Positions 1-9,675 are shown, numbered from the stretch's first letter. The stretch: DNA of 64,000 nt from Blautia faecicola (GCF_004123145.1 NZ_SDKC01000001.1:2699501-2763500), one strand, 5' to 3'. Numbers and translations: made by a program. Notes: generated from the letters alone by a model not told the origin.

Positions 1-759
1 TCCAACGACGGAAAAGAGCATCAGACGTTCTGTCCCTGCATACATCCCCTGTGCATGCACACCGGTCACTCCGCGGTCCAGATCCTCAAGGATCCTTCGC
101 GATACTTCTTCCTGATGATCCGTGATAATATAGACTGCTTTTGCATAATTCAGACCTTCCTGCAGACCGTCCGTTACTTTTCCCACGATATAGATCGCCA
201 CAATGGCATACATCGCTTTGGTCGGTCCGAAGACAAAGGCTCCGATCACCACGATCATTCCGTCGATCACCTGCATGATCCGCGCAATGGAAATATGTTT
301 TACATACCGCTGGATCAGCGATGCCACCAGGTCGGTTCCACCGGTGGTTCCGCGTCCTAAAAAGACCAGACCGATGCCGGTTCCCTGGATCACACCACCG
401 ATCAGCACTGCCAGCACCATATCGCCTTCCACCAGCGGGATCACCGGGATCACGGTCAGCCAGAAGGACAGACTGACAGTTCCCCAGATGGTTTTTGCCA
501 TAAAGCCAAAGCCCATAATTTTGATACCAAGGAAAAATATGGGGATATTCAGCAACAGGTTGGTCACTCCCAGCGGAATACCACCCGGAATCAGCGGTTC
601 CGTCACCGATTTTACAATAATTGCGATGCCGCTGAAACCACCGTCTACGATCCCATTCGTATCAAATGCGGACTTCAGTGCGATCGACATCAGTGCCGTA
701 CCGATAAAAATCAGAAGATAATCTCTGATCCATGGTTTTTGTTTGATCATACTCTTCAT
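1..759 (-). CDS. YitT/DUF161 family membrane protein, C-terminus beyond the window
   Basis: The N-terminal 253 residues of a polytopic membrane protein of the YitT family; the gene runs off the left edge. Seen: a basic cytoplasmic lead (KSMIKQKPW), about five hydrophobic segments, the glycine-rich GTTGGTDLVA motif at residues 137-146, and the start of the soluble C-terminal DUF2179 domain (AVYIITDHQEEV). Known: family members are common in Firmicutes, often in several copies, and their substrate is not established. The start is the first ATG in frame, after a weak purine-rich site (GGTGAAG). A paralogue lies at 61064-61951. Family assignment is firm; function is unknown. Confidence 0.9.
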   Translation of the reverse strand, partial: MKSMIKQKPWIRDYLLIFIGTALMSIALKSAFDTNGIVDGGFSGIAIIVKSVTEPLIPGGIPLGVTNLLLNIPIFFLGIKIMGFGFMAKTIWGTVSLSFWLTVIPVIPLVEGDMVLAVLIGGVIQGTGIGLVFLGRGTTGGTDLVASLIQRYVKHISIARIMQVIDGMIVVIGAFVFGPTKAMYAIVAIYIVGKVTDGLQEGLNYAKAVYIITDHQEEVSRRILEDLDRGVTGVHAQGMYAGTERLMLFSVVG

Positions 760-927
760 TTCTTCACCACGCCTTTTCTTTACCTCAAAAAAGTATCCTG
801 AAAACCAAAATTGGTCCATTGAACCACACTATGCCCGCTGTCTGAAAACTCTGTCCTCCCGGTTATTCTGCCCGAAATACAGATTTTCATTATTTTGCAT
901 AGTAAGGATTCAGTGAACCAATTTCAG

Positions 928-1266
928 TTATTTTTTATAAGTGATATATTTGTTCTCTGCCAGAATGCGGAAGAACGTTGTCAGCCGTTCATAAAGAGGT
1001 TCTGCCTCTTTGCCGAAATATTCTTTCACCTTCTGTCCGATCTCATAGATGTTCTGCTCTCCGTCAATTTCTTTCCAGATAAAACTTCCGAATACATCCA
1101 TGTGAATATGACTTACCTTCGGGCGGTTGAAAGCAACCTGCGCCACTTTTGCGGCGATGCCGCGGTGGGTAACGTCCACCGTGACGATGCCTTCCTCATC
1201 CGCCTGCCAGGGAAGCTCCGGATTCTTTACAGGAACAAAATCCAGATAATTTCTTTTATCTCTCAT
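928..1266 (-). CDS. PqqD-like peptide-binding protein
   Basis: A 112-residue protein that resembles PqqD, the small winged-helix-like domain that binds RiPP precursor leader peptides and delivers them to radical SAM enzymes. Seen: an N-terminal strand region (NYLDFVPVKNPELPW), a central WKEIDGEQNIYEIGQKV segment typical of the PqqD 'D-G..s..eI' motif, and a C-terminal helix. Its ATG overlaps the stop of the upstream OPT transporter by one base (TAATG), so the two are almost certainly translationally coupled. No radical SAM enzyme or precursor peptide lies nearby. Inference: a peptide-handling partner of the transporter rather than part of a RiPP cluster. Confidence 0.8.
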   Translation of the reverse strand: MRDKRNYLDFVPVKNPELPWQADEEGIVTVDVTHRGIAAKVAQVAFNRPKVSHIHMDVFGSFIWKEIDGEQNIYEIGQKVKEYFGKEAEPLYERLTTFFRILAENKYITYKK

Positions 1267-3209
1267 TATTTACTTTTTGTCTTACTCCATACAGAGAATT
1301 TCAGCAGACTCAGGATCATCAGAGCCAGCACGATCAGTCCGACGATGTTTCCTGCAGCACCGGACAGATTAAACAGACCACCGATAATAGCAGCGATACT
1401 GTTGTCACCCACTTTAATGATAGCAAGAACTGCCATCAGGATACCAACCAGACCTTCGCCGGCGATCATACCGGCACAGTACAGCGTACCGTTGCTGATC
1501 ATTTCTTTCTTCTTTGCTTCTGCTTCTTTCTTCTTATCCAGGAACAGACGAACCACACCACCTACCATAATACCGCAGGACAGGTAGATCGGCAGATACA
1601 GACCGATAGCAAACGGCATAACCGGTACACGAAGTACTTCCAGAGCCAGAGCCAGGAATACACCCATGAATACCAGTACCCACGGAAGTTTTGCATCCAT
1701 GATACCTTCCACGATCATTTTCATCAGAGTAGCCTGTGGTGCAGGGATCTCTGCGGAACCAAAGCCCCATGCTTTGTTTAACAGAGACATAACGCCTGCA
1801 ATTGCAAAACCGGAAGCAACAACACCGATCAGCTCACCTACCTGCTGTTTTGCAGGAGTCGCACCTACGATAAATCCGGTCTTTAAGTCCTGAGAAGTAT
1901 CACCTGCGATCGCTGCGATGACACAGATGATAGAACCGATTGCGATAGCACCGGTCATACCTGCCATACCGGTGTTACCGGTAGCTTTCAGTACGAAAGT
2001 GGAGATCAGCAGAGTAGCGATCGCCATACCGGAAACCGGGTTGTTGGAACTTCCGATCAGACCAACCATTCTGGAAGATACGGTTGCGAAGAAGAAACCG
2101 AAGATTGCGATCAGGAATGCACCCAGAAGGCTTACCGGTACAGACGGTACCAGCCAGATCAGGATGATCACGATCAGAATGATTCCGAGAACAACCGGCA
2201 TCTTCAGGTCACGGTCAGTACGGACATTCGTTCCGCCGGATGTATTTTTCAGACTCTTCATTGCTCCGGCAAATGTTTTTATGATCAGCGGCAGAGATTT
2301 CAGAAGGCTGATCACACCACCGGTAGCGATCGCGCCGGCACCCACGTATTTGATAACGTTAGACCAGATAGCACTTGCTCCGTTTGCTGCATAAACTTCT
2401 GCGATGGTCTGACCTGCCAGACCGGTGTTACCCAGTGTGGCAAAATCGATACTTCCGCCGAAGAAGACAACTGCCGGGATCAGAACCAACCATGCAATGA
2501 TACCGCCGGCAAACATATAGGAGGAAATGGATGGTCCACAGATGTAACCAACACCGATCAGTGCCGGATAGATCTCCACACCGATCTGGCCTGCATATCC
2601 TTTGATATTCGGAGTTGCAATATCGGACGGAACAATTTTCAGTCCGTCTACGATAAATTTAAATGCAGCACCAAGTCCCATACCTGCAAATACAGTAGAA
2701 GCGTTAGAACCGCCCTCTTCACCTGCCAGCAGAACCTCTGCACATGCCATACCTTCCGGATACGGCAGGGTACCATGTTCTTCTACGATCAGTGCTTTTC
2801 TCAGCGGGATCATAAACAGAACACCCAGGATACCACCAAACAGGGCGATCAGGGTAATCTCCAGGTAACCGGGCATATCAATTTTTCCTTCCTCTGCCCA
2901 CAGGAATAAAGCCGGCATGGTGAAGATTGCACCTGCCGCTAATGACTCACCGGCGGAACCGATGGTCTGGACCATGTTGCTCTCCAGAATAGAGTTCTTT
3001 TTCATGATCACACGAATCACACCCAGAGAAATAACTGCTGCCGGAATGGAAGCAGATACAGTCATACCGACTTTTAATCCCAGGTATGCGTTTGCTGCGC
3101 CGAATACCACTGCCAGAATAATACCCATCAGAATCGATGTCACGGTAAATTCCGGAAGAACTTTGTCCGCACTGATATAAGGCTTAAAGCTTTCGTTCTT
3201 CTTATCCAT
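1266..3209 (-). CDS. OPT family oligopeptide transporter
   Basis: A 647-residue integral membrane protein of the oligopeptide transporter (OPT) superfamily, which imports peptides or metal chelates by proton coupling. Seen: about 15 hydrophobic segments, the family's early LGLKVGMTVSASIPAAV stretch, the EHGTLPYPEG motif, GDTSQDLKTGF, and a late PFAIGLYLPI segment. The ATG at 3209 is preferred over one 45 bases upstream because AAGGGAG lies eight bases before it. A sigma-A promoter is visible at 3309-3337, and a small hairpin at 3280-3297 lies in the leader. It overlaps the downstream PqqD-like gene by one base. Substrate is not determinable from sequence. Confidence 0.95.
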   Translation of the reverse strand: MDKKNESFKPYISADKVLPEFTVTSILMGIILAVVFGAANAYLGLKVGMTVSASIPAAVISLGVIRVIMKKNSILESNMVQTIGSAGESLAAGAIFTMPALFLWAEEGKIDMPGYLEITLIALFGGILGVLFMIPLRKALIVEEHGTLPYPEGMACAEVLLAGEEGGSNASTVFAGMGLGAAFKFIVDGLKIVPSDIATPNIKGYAGQIGVEIYPALIGVGYICGPSISSYMFAGGIIAWLVLIPAVVFFGGSIDFATLGNTGLAGQTIAEVYAANGASAIWSNVIKYVGAGAIATGGVISLLKSLPLIIKTFAGAMKSLKNTSGGTNVRTDRDLKMPVVLGIILIVIILIWLVPSVPVSLLGAFLIAIFGFFFATVSSRMVGLIGSSNNPVSGMAIATLLISTFVLKATGNTGMAGMTGAIAIGSIICVIAAIAGDTSQDLKTGFIVGATPAKQQVGELIGVVASGFAIAGVMSLLNKAWGFGSAEIPAPQATLMKMIVEGIMDAKLPWVLVFMGVFLALALEVLRVPVMPFAIGLYLPIYLSCGIMVGGVVRLFLDKKKEAEAKKKEMISNGTLYCAGMIAGEGLVGILMAVLAIIKVGDNSIAAIIGGLFNLSGAAGNIVGLIVLALMILSLLKFSVWSKTKSK

Positions 3210-3308
3210 TTTTCTTTTCTCCCTTGTCTCATCCTCCGAACGAAGAGGATTCATATTCAGTCTCCAAACTGCTACTAAAACTCTAACAGCTTAGAGTCAT
3301 ACTATTTT

Positions 3309-3337
3309 ACTATAACAAAATCCCCTGTCGGATTCAA
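3309..3337 (-). promoter_or_regulatory. sigma-A promoter for the OPT-pqqD operon
   Basis: On the minus strand TTGAAT and TATAGT are separated by exactly 17 bases, about 95 bases before the OPT start. The leader contains an ACTCTAA/TTAGAGT hairpin (3280-3297) followed by TTTTAG, which might act as a weak attenuator. Confidence 0.6.
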
Positions 3338-3346
3338 TGAGAAATA

Positions 3347-5125
3347 TTAACAATTTTCTTCTAATTGTTTGTTCAAATAGCTACCTACGATGCGGGAAAA
3401 TCGGGAAATATCACGAATATAGGCAAAATCTCTTCCGAAGATCTTTTTCTCCGCTTCCAGATCCTTCTCCTCCCCTGCAAATACCCCGAGAACCGACACC
3501 CCGAGGTTTCTGAGACGCCGTACTTCCGTTCCGGTATCGCGCACCGCATAATCTCCGTGGTAGGGCTGCGGATTTCTCGCGTTCGGACGGTTCAGGATCA
3601 CATCATAGGGGCGTCCGTCACTCAGGATGATCATAATTTTCCGCTCCTCTTCCCGTTCGAGAAGCCCAAGGGAAGCCGCCCGGATCGCCAGTCCGTCCCG
3701 GTTATTTGAGGAAGTCGTAAAGTTGAATATCTTTTCATTTGCCGAAGCATCTTCATCGTACTCCCGGTAGCGCTGCAGGATCGTATGATCCCAGAAGGTA
3801 CAAAAGCTCATCACACGGTGTGGGATATGCACGCTGCTCAAAGCCTGCATGATGATATATGCCTGCAGTGCCACCTGTTCCTGCCGCACCCTCTGGGAAC
3901 CGCTGGCATCGATCAAAACATCCACCACAAAGGTGCTTCCGTCTGCCGGACAGATCTGGGAAAACAGTTTCGCATCCCGGCTTCTGCCGATCTTCCAGAG
4001 TCTTTCCGGACAGATCCGTCCCCGGTCGGAAAGAATCGTCGTCTCTTCCTGCCGCATCGCCATCGCTTTTTTCAGGATCCCGGAGAGGATCGCGATGTTC
4101 TGTTTGACGGCGCGGTGATTGTCATAATAGGCGTATTTGTTTTTTCCCTGCTGCTTTTTCGCGTATTCCAGCTGATAATTCCGCTTTACCGGATTTGCCA
4201 GGATTCCATCCGTAAAATACAGTCCACAGTCGGCATGGATTCCGCGGCACAGCTGAAAATTGATCTTTTTTTCTTCCAGTGGTGACAGATAGGTTTTCCC
4301 GAAATTCAGTTCAATATACGTGTATACCTTTTTCAGATCTTCCTCGGATACCCGGACGATCTTTCTTTTTTTCGAACTGTCTTCCTTTTCTTCTTTCTCT
4401 TCTGCGTGATTCTGCCCGGTTGCCGTCATCTGCTTGCTCATCTGTTCCAGATAGGCTTCAAAATTTTCTTCATACATCTCTTCCGTAAGAAAATCCCGCC
4501 AGTTGTACTCCATCAGTTCTTCCACCGTCACTGCAAGCACCTGTTCCAGATTCCCGTGCATCTGTTCAAATCCTGGATCCACCCAGGCGTTATAACAGGC
4601 ATCGATCGTGCGGATGACTTCCATCGTATCCACAGCTTCCTCCAGCGGTTCGATCCGATCCAGCTGTTTTCGGATCTTTTCCTCACACCGCCTGTCCCCG
4701 GTCAGTACCTGCCGCATCATCGCCAGTTGCAGCCGTCCGAACTCCGATCTTACCAGCGTATCCATCTCATGATCCAGCACGTATGCATACGCCTTTTTCT
4801 GGATCGATGCCACGCCTTTCCGCTCCCGGGCGATCCGGTTTCCCACTGCTTTTTCGATACACAGCTGTGCGATCGCCACCAGCGCATCCTCACGCGCACC
4901 CAGATAGACTTTTTTTACCAGATACATGCTGAGAATTTCTTTCTCAAAATATTTTGCAAAGGCTCCCTGTTTGATCCCATCGTACAGTGCGATATATTTT
5001 GATTTCAAAAAGCCATCCACATCCGGCTTCGCCTCCAGCGTATAATCCCCGCAGACGGTCCAGATGATGTTTTTCATCCGGTTTGCGATCTCTAACTGTC
5101 TCTCTTCGAGTTCTTCTCTGTTCAT
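3347..5125 (-). CDS. VWA-domain protein, partner of the adjacent MoxR AAA+ ATPase
   Basis: A 592-residue protein with a C-terminal von Willebrand A domain. Seen: an alpha-helical N-terminal half, a charged linker (EEKEEKEDSSKKRK), and a VWA domain from about residue 390 with an intact MIDAS motif DASGS and a later LSDGRPYD. The layout is that of NorD/CobT-type proteins, which work with NorQ/CobS-type ATPases in metal insertion or complex remodelling. Its ATG directly follows the stop of the AAA+ gene (TAGATG, no gap), so the pair is coupled. No nitric oxide reductase or cobaltochelatase gene is nearby, so the client is unknown. Confidence 0.85.
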   Translation of the reverse strand: MNREELEERQLEIANRMKNIIWTVCGDYTLEAKPDVDGFLKSKYIALYDGIKQGAFAKYFEKEILSMYLVKKVYLGAREDALVAIAQLCIEKAVGNRIARERKGVASIQKKAYAYVLDHEMDTLVRSEFGRLQLAMMRQVLTGDRRCEEKIRKQLDRIEPLEEAVDTMEVIRTIDACYNAWVDPGFEQMHGNLEQVLAVTVEELMEYNWRDFLTEEMYEENFEAYLEQMSKQMTATGQNHAEEKEEKEDSSKKRKIVRVSEEDLKKVYTYIELNFGKTYLSPLEEKKINFQLCRGIHADCGLYFTDGILANPVKRNYQLEYAKKQQGKNKYAYYDNHRAVKQNIAILSGILKKAMAMRQEETTILSDRGRICPERLWKIGRSRDAKLFSQICPADGSTFVVDVLIDASGSQRVRQEQVALQAYIIMQALSSVHIPHRVMSFCTFWDHTILQRYREYDEDASANEKIFNFTTSSNNRDGLAIRAASLGLLEREEERKIMIILSDGRPYDVILNRPNARNPQPYHGDYAVRDTGTEVRRLRNLGVSVLGVFAGEEKDLEAEKKIFGRDFAYIRDISRFSRIVGSYLNKQLEENC

Positions 5126-6040
5126 CTAAAACACCTGCGCTGCGGTCCACTCTTCCGGGATTCTCGTCATGACCACATCTTCTACAATCTCTTTTTCAAA
5201 TCCGTCAAAACACTTGTTGATCACGCCCATCCGCACAGCGAGGGACGGATGCAGCCCCTGTTTTATGGCTCGCAGGGAAGCAAGGATGCCGCGAAGATCC
5301 AGGGCTTTTGTGGAGATTTCTCCGTTCTCCGCCTTCTTTTGCAGATCCAGGAAGAGTCCGATAAACTGTTCGATAGCTTCCGGTTTTCCATCCGGGAAAG
5401 AAGTAGTAAATATTTTTTCCAGCGTTTCCTCGTTCTGATCCGGCATCTGGATCACCAGGAATCGGGATACCAGCGCCTCGTTCAGTTCCTTGGTTCCTGC
5501 ATAGCCGTAGTTCATCGTTCCGATAAAACGTGTAGCAGGATGCAGATCAATCTTGTCATATCCCGGCACATCGATACTTCTTCGATAGTCCAGTGTCGCA
5601 TGCAGCACTGAGACTGCATCGTTCTTTGCCATATTAATCTCATCCAGTATACCAAATCCACCGTACTCCGCGCACTGGTAGATGCTTCCTTTTCGCAGTT
5701 TCACCTGATTGTCTTCAAAGGTATCGGTTCCGATCAGATCGCCGCTTCCGGTATTGACATGGAAAGAAATATTATAGGAAGGTCTTCCGAAGATCCAGGC
5801 AAGGTTCTCTGCCAGGATGTTTTTTCCTGTCGCCTTGGAACCGGAGAGCAGGAGGTTTTCTTTCTGCAACAGGGCAGCGATTCCCATCTCCAGAATCTCG
5901 GTTCCGTAAAATGGCATCATGGGTTCTGTCACCCGGTATTTTACTTTCTCTTCCACCGGGTACTGATTTCTGAATTCTTCTACGGCGTGGATCAGTTGCG
6001 GATGAATTTGCTGCTGTTCCAGATATGTTCTTACATCCAT
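5126..6040 (-). CDS. MoxR-type AAA+ ATPase (NorQ/CobS-like)
   Basis: A 304-residue AAA+ ATPase expected to remodel a client complex together with the VWA protein encoded next. Seen: Walker A GSKATGKN near residue 67, where the usual GKT/GKS is GKN; Walker B GILDEINMA; and a sensor 1 region RFIGTMNYGY, followed by the C-terminal lid. The ATG at 6040 is preferred to a GTG 24 bases upstream because AAAGGAG lies between the two, 11 bases before the ATG. The Asn in Walker A occurs in parts of the MoxR group and should still permit ATP binding, but this is inference. Confidence 0.9.
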   Translation of the reverse strand: MDVRTYLEQQQIHPQLIHAVEEFRNQYPVEEKVKYRVTEPMMPFYGTEILEMGIAALLQKENLLLSGSKATGKNILAENLAWIFGRPSYNISFHVNTGSGDLIGTDTFEDNQVKLRKGSIYQCAEYGGFGILDEINMAKNDAVSVLHATLDYRRSIDVPGYDKIDLHPATRFIGTMNYGYAGTKELNEALVSRFLVIQMPDQNEETLEKIFTTSFPDGKPEAIEQFIGLFLDLQKKAENGEISTKALDLRGILASLRAIKQGLHPSLAVRMGVINKCFDGFEKEIVEDVVMTRIPEEWTAAQVF

Positions 6041-6137
6041 CGTTGTTGTTTCTCCTTTATTCACAATTTGTTCATTTTTCTTTTAAAATACATTCACTTT
6101 TGCATCATGATTTTTTCATTTCTGGTGCATATAATGT

Positions 6138-6165
6138 ATTATATCAAATCAAAAGCAAGATACAA
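6138..6165 (-). promoter_or_regulatory. sigma-A promoter for the AAA-VWA operon
   Basis: TTGTAT and a perfect TATAAT with a 16-base spacer, about 98 bases before the AAA+ start. Upstream, at 6199-6232, a separate hairpin (GTGCCAGGTACC/GGTAGCTGGCAC) followed by CCTCCTTTTTT reads as a terminator in the plus direction. Confidence 0.55.
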
Positions 6166-6248
6166 GCGAATTACTTTTGATAACACTTTTTCATAATTGT
6201 GCCAGGTACCTTTGGAAGGAGGTAGCTGGCACCCTCCTTTTTTACCCC

Positions 6249-6290
6249 AAAACAGGCGGATGATCTGTTGACAGATCATCCGCCTGTTTT
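6249..6290 (-). terminator. terminator of glnN
   Basis: A perfect 20-bp stem (AAAACAGGCGGATGATCTGT and its complement) with a 2-base loop. On the minus strand it ends in TTTT and lies 25 bases past the glnN stop. It is symmetric, so it may work in both directions. Confidence 0.85.
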
Positions 6291-6314
6291 TATGTGATTG
6301 GTTTGATTTTGTGT

Positions 6315-8429
6315 TTAGACTTCGAACATCAGGTCGCCGTAGGATGGCATTGGCCACATTTCTTTGTCTACGATCATTTCCAGCTGGTCGATTGGTTTGC
6401 GCAGGGCTTCCATGGCGGCGTTTACTTCGTCGTGGTAGTATCTGGCCTGGCGCTCGTTGTTTTCGATCAGGGATGCGGCTTCTGTTTTTTCCTGGAGGGT
6501 CTTGAGAGCTGTCTGGCTTTCTCTCAGAAGTTTTGTGGTTTCTTTCAGAAGTTCGGTCTCCACGCTCACGTCCATACCCGGGATGGTCTGGATGGAGATG
6601 ATGGCGTCAGCCAGGTGTTTCGCATATTTGATCACTGCCGGGATGATCTGTTTTGCTGCGATATCGATCATCGCTCTTGCTTCCACGTTGATTTCTTTCG
6701 CGTAAGTCTCGTATTTGACTTCGGTACGGGACTCCAGTTCTGTCTTTGTAAATACATGGAAGTGCTCGAACATAGCGATGGATTTCTCTGTAGTCAGTGC
6801 CGGGATGGCATCTACCATGGAGCGGATGTTTGGCAGACCACGGCGTTTTGCTTCTTCTACCCATGCATCGGAGTATCCGTTTCCGTTGAAGATGATTCTC
6901 TGATGTTCTGCGCAGTTTGTCTTGATCAGATCATGAACTGCCACATCGAAATCTTCCGCATTTTCCAGAATCTTGCAGGCTTCCTGAAAAGCTTCTGCCA
7001 CGATGGTATTCAAAACGATATTCGGTGCTGCCACAGAATCCTGGGAACCTACCATACGGAACTCAAATTTGTTTCCGGTGAAAGCAAATGGTGAGGTGCG
7101 ATTTCTGTCGGTAGCATCTTTTGCCAGATCCGGCAGGGTACGCACACCGGTCATCAGACGGCCGCCTTTTAAGCTGTGATCTGCAGTACCGGTGCTTACC
7201 AGCTGTTCTACCACATCTTCGAGCTGTTCGCCCAGATAGATGGAGATGATGGCCGGCGGTGCCTCGTTTGCGCCCAGACGGTGATCGTTACCGACATCGG
7301 ATGCGGATTCACGAAGCAGATCTGCATGACGGTCTACGGCTTTCAGGATACAGCTCAGTACCAGAAGGAACTGTACGTTCTCATGCGGTGTTTTTCCCGG
7401 CTCTAACAGATTGATACCATCATCGGTAACCAGGGACCAGTTGTCATGTTTTCCGGAACCGTTGACACCTGCAAATGGTTTTTCATGCAGGATACATTTG
7501 AGACCATGTTTTCTTGCCACACGCTTCAGAGTCTGCATGATGATCTGGTTGTGGTCTACGGCAATGTTTGCCGGTGCGTAGATTGGAGCAAGTTCGTGCT
7601 GTGCCGGTGCAACTTCATTGTGCTGGGTCTTTGAGGATACACCCAGTTTCCACAACTCTTCGTTGACATCTTTCATGTAGCCGGCAATCTTCTGACGGAT
7701 GGTTCCGAAGTAATGATCGTCCAGCTCCTGACCTTTTGGAGGCATCGCGCCGAACAGGGTCCTTCCGGTATAAATCAGGTCTTTTCTCTTCATAAATTTT
7801 GCCGCATCCACCAGGAAATACTCCTGTTCCGCACCAACAGATGGGGTCACTTTTTTGGAAGTGGTATTGCCAAACAATCGGATCAGACGCAGGGCTTCTT
7901 TGTTGATGGCTTCCATGGAGCGAAGCAGCGGAGTCTTCTGATCCAGTGCTTCTCCTGTATAGGAGCAGAATGCCGTTGGGATACAGAGTGTTGCACCTGC
8001 TGCATCCTGACGCACGAACGCCGGGGAAGTACAATCCCACGCTGTATATCCTCTCGCCTCAAAGGTCGCACGCAGACCGCCGGACGGGAAAGAAGACGCA
8101 TCCGGTTCACCCTTGATCAGTTCTTTTCCGGAAAAGCTCATCAGTACCTTTCCATCCGGTTTCGGTGCTGTGATAAATGCATCGTGCTTTTCTGCGGTTA
8201 CACCCGTCAGAGGCTGGAACCAGTGACTGTAATGGGTAGCGCCTTTTTCAATCGCCCATTCTTTCATCTCATGAGCAACCACATCAGCGATCTCCAGCGT
8301 CAGTTCTTTTCCCTCTTCCATCGTCTGTTTCAGTTCTTTGTATACTTTTTTAGGCAGGCGGGCCTGCATGACCGCATCGTTAAATACATTTTCTCCGAAA
8401 ATCTCAACCACGTTTACATACTCACTCAT
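6315..8429 (-). CDS. glnN: glutamine synthetase, type III
   Basis: A 704-residue cytoplasmic enzyme that makes glutamine from glutamate, ammonia and ATP. It belongs to the long GSIII class, found in Bacteroides, cyanobacteria and many Clostridia, and not to the 440-residue GSI. Seen: the type III signature [16 protein letters not shown] near residue 120, the substrate-site segment [15 protein letters not shown], and the C-terminal coiled region ending [11 protein letters not shown]. It is monocistronic, with a terminator at 6249-6290. The start ATG follows AAAGGATAGGAAAA. No clear promoter is seen in the 80 bases upstream; a 166-bp MITE-like repeat (8511-8676) sits where a promoter would be expected. 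Confidence 0.97.
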   Translation of the reverse strand: MSEYVNVVEIFGENVFNDAVMQARLPKKVYKELKQTMEEGKELTLEIADVVAHEMKEWAIEKGATHYSHWFQPLTGVTAEKHDAFITAPKPDGKVLMSFSGKELIKGEPDASSFPSGGLRATFEARGYTAWDCTSPAFVRQDAAGATLCIPTAFCSYTGEALDQKTPLLRSMEAINKEALRLIRLFGNTTSKKVTPSVGAEQEYFLVDAAKFMKRKDLIYTGRTLFGAMPPKGQELDDHYFGTIRQKIAGYMKDVNEELWKLGVSSKTQHNEVAPAQHELAPIYAPANIAVDHNQIIMQTLKRVARKHGLKCILHEKPFAGVNGSGKHDNWSLVTDDGINLLEPGKTPHENVQFLLVLSCILKAVDRHADLLRESASDVGNDHRLGANEAPPAIISIYLGEQLEDVVEQLVSTGTADHSLKGGRLMTGVRTLPDLAKDATDRNRTSPFAFTGNKFEFRMVGSQDSVAAPNIVLNTIVAEAFQEACKILENAEDFDVAVHDLIKTNCAEHQRIIFNGNGYSDAWVEEAKRRGLPNIRSMVDAIPALTTEKSIAMFEHFHVFTKTELESRTEVKYETYAKEINVEARAMIDIAAKQIIPAVIKYAKHLADAIISIQTIPGMDVSVETELLKETTKLLRESQTALKTLQEKTEAASLIENNERQARYYHDEVNAAMEALRKPIDQLEMIVDKEMWPMPSYGDLMFEV

Positions 8430-8510
8430 TTTTCCTATCCTTTCCGTCTTACCCCGATTTCCATCTCCATGTTTTCCGCTGCCATGTTCTCCGCCATGGC
8501 CTATCGACTG

Positions 8511-8676
8511 CTAGAGCGTGTCTGAAAAAGGCTTTTCGTGAGCTGCGAGTCCCAGTTTGTGGGAGATTTTATCCGAATGAGGGCGGCGTAGCGGGCTACG
8601 GCAACCGAATGAGGGTAAAATATACCGCAAAGTGGGGCTTGCAGATTGTGGAAATGATTTTTCAGACTCGCTCTAG
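8511..8676. repeat. MITE-like element, family 1 (single copy here)
   Basis: A 166-bp element between fba and glnN bounded by 19-bp terminal inverted repeats: CTAGAGCGTGTCTGAAAAA on the left and its complement on the right with one mismatch. Inside are a direct repeat of CCGAATGAGGG and a small GTAGC/GCTAC hairpin. It has no coding capacity. The ends begin and finish with CTAG, which could be part of the repeat or a target duplication. Confidence 0.75.
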
Positions 8677-8680
8677 CTTC

Positions 8681-8718
8681 AAAAAAGGCAGTCCACTTTT
8701 TTGATAAGCAGACTGCCT
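8681..8718 (-). terminator. terminator of fba
   Basis: Stem AGGCAGTC/GACTGCCT with a 17-base loop, followed on the minus strand by TTTTTT, 56 bases past the fba stop. Confidence 0.75.
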
Positions 8719-8773
8719 ACTTGTTACCATGTATATCAAAGTTGGTCTGACCGACCAGTTTTGATTAGATTTC

Positions 8774-9637
8774 TCAAGCTTTGTTTACAGAACCGAACAG
8801 TTCCATTTTTTCTTTTACAGTAGCTTTGATTGCTTCTGCTCCCGGAGCCAGAAGTTTTCTTGGGTCAAAGCCTTTACCTTCCAGGTCTTTTCCAGCTTCG
8901 ATGTATTTACGTGTAGCATCTGCAAATGCCAGCTGGCACTCTGTATTTACATTGATTTTGGATACGCCCAGATCGATTGCTTTTTTGATCTGATCAGCCG
9001 GGATACCTGTACCACCGTGCAGTACCAGAGGCAGTTCTCCTGTCAGTTCCTGAACAGCTGCCAGAGTTTCGAAGCTCAGACCTTTCCAGTTTGCCGGATA
9101 TTTTCCGTGGATGTTACCGATACCTGCTGCCAGGAAATCAACACCCAGATCTGCGATCATTTTGCATTCCTTCGGATCTGCACACTCGCCAGCGCCGATA
9201 ACGCCGTCTTCTTCACCACCGATGGAACCAACTTCTGCTTCCAGAGACATTCCGTGTTCTTTTACGATTTTAACCAGTTCAGTTGTTTTTGCAACGTTCT
9301 CTTCGATTGGGTAATGAGAACCATCGAACATGATAGAAGAGAATCCTGCTTCTACGCATTTCAGGCATCCTTCATAGCTGCCGTGATCCAGATGCAGAGC
9401 AACCGGAACAGTGATGTTCAGCTCTTCCAGCATTCCGTTAACCATTCCTACAACAGTTTTGTAACCTGTCATATATTTTCCAGCACCTTCGGATACACCA
9501 AGGATTACCGGGGAGTTGCATTCCTGTGCAGTCTGCAGAATAGCTTTTGTCCACTCAAGGTTGTTGATGTTGAACTGTCCTACTGCATAGTGACCTGCTT
9601 TTGCTTTTTTTAACATTTCTGTAGCTGATACTAACAT
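8774..9637 (-). CDS. fba: fructose-1,6-bisphosphate aldolase, class II
   Basis: A 287-residue zinc-dependent aldolase of glycolysis and gluconeogenesis that splits fructose-1,6-bisphosphate into dihydroxyacetone phosphate and glyceraldehyde-3-phosphate. Seen: LHLDHG with a zinc-ligand histidine near residue 85, FDGSHYP, the EAEVGSIGGEEDG stretch, LVLHGGTG and the phosphate-binding SKINVNTE. The ATG at 9637 was chosen over one 21 bases upstream because AGGAGG precedes it at good distance, and the resulting protein starts with the family-typical MLVSATEML. It has its own promoter and terminator. Confidence 0.97.
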   Translation of the reverse strand: MLVSATEMLKKAKAGHYAVGQFNINNLEWTKAILQTAQECNSPVILGVSEGAGKYMTGYKTVVGMVNGMLEELNITVPVALHLDHGSYEGCLKCVEAGFSSIMFDGSHYPIEENVAKTTELVKIVKEHGMSLEAEVGSIGGEEDGVIGAGECADPKECKMIADLGVDFLAAGIGNIHGKYPANWKGLSFETLAAVQELTGELPLVLHGGTGIPADQIKKAIDLGVSKINVNTECQLAFADATRKYIEAGKDLEGKGFDPRKLLAPGAEAIKATVKEKMELFGSVNKA

Positions 9638-9675
9638 AATCAAACCTCCTACGTTCACGTTTTTATTTCTTGTAT

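Noticed and set aside
203-721. 172-residue plus-strand ORF at the left edge
   Set aside because: Antisense shadow of the YitT-family gene; codon use and composition (proline- and isoleucine-rich) fit an antisense frame.
3280-3297. Terminator in the OPT leader
   Set aside because: The stem is only seven bases and the T tract is short (TTTTAG); kept as a remark, not as a terminator.
6139-6357. 72-residue ORF on the minus strand at the end of glnN
   Set aside because: It spans the glnN terminator and a second hairpin, with no ribosome site and no recognisable domain.
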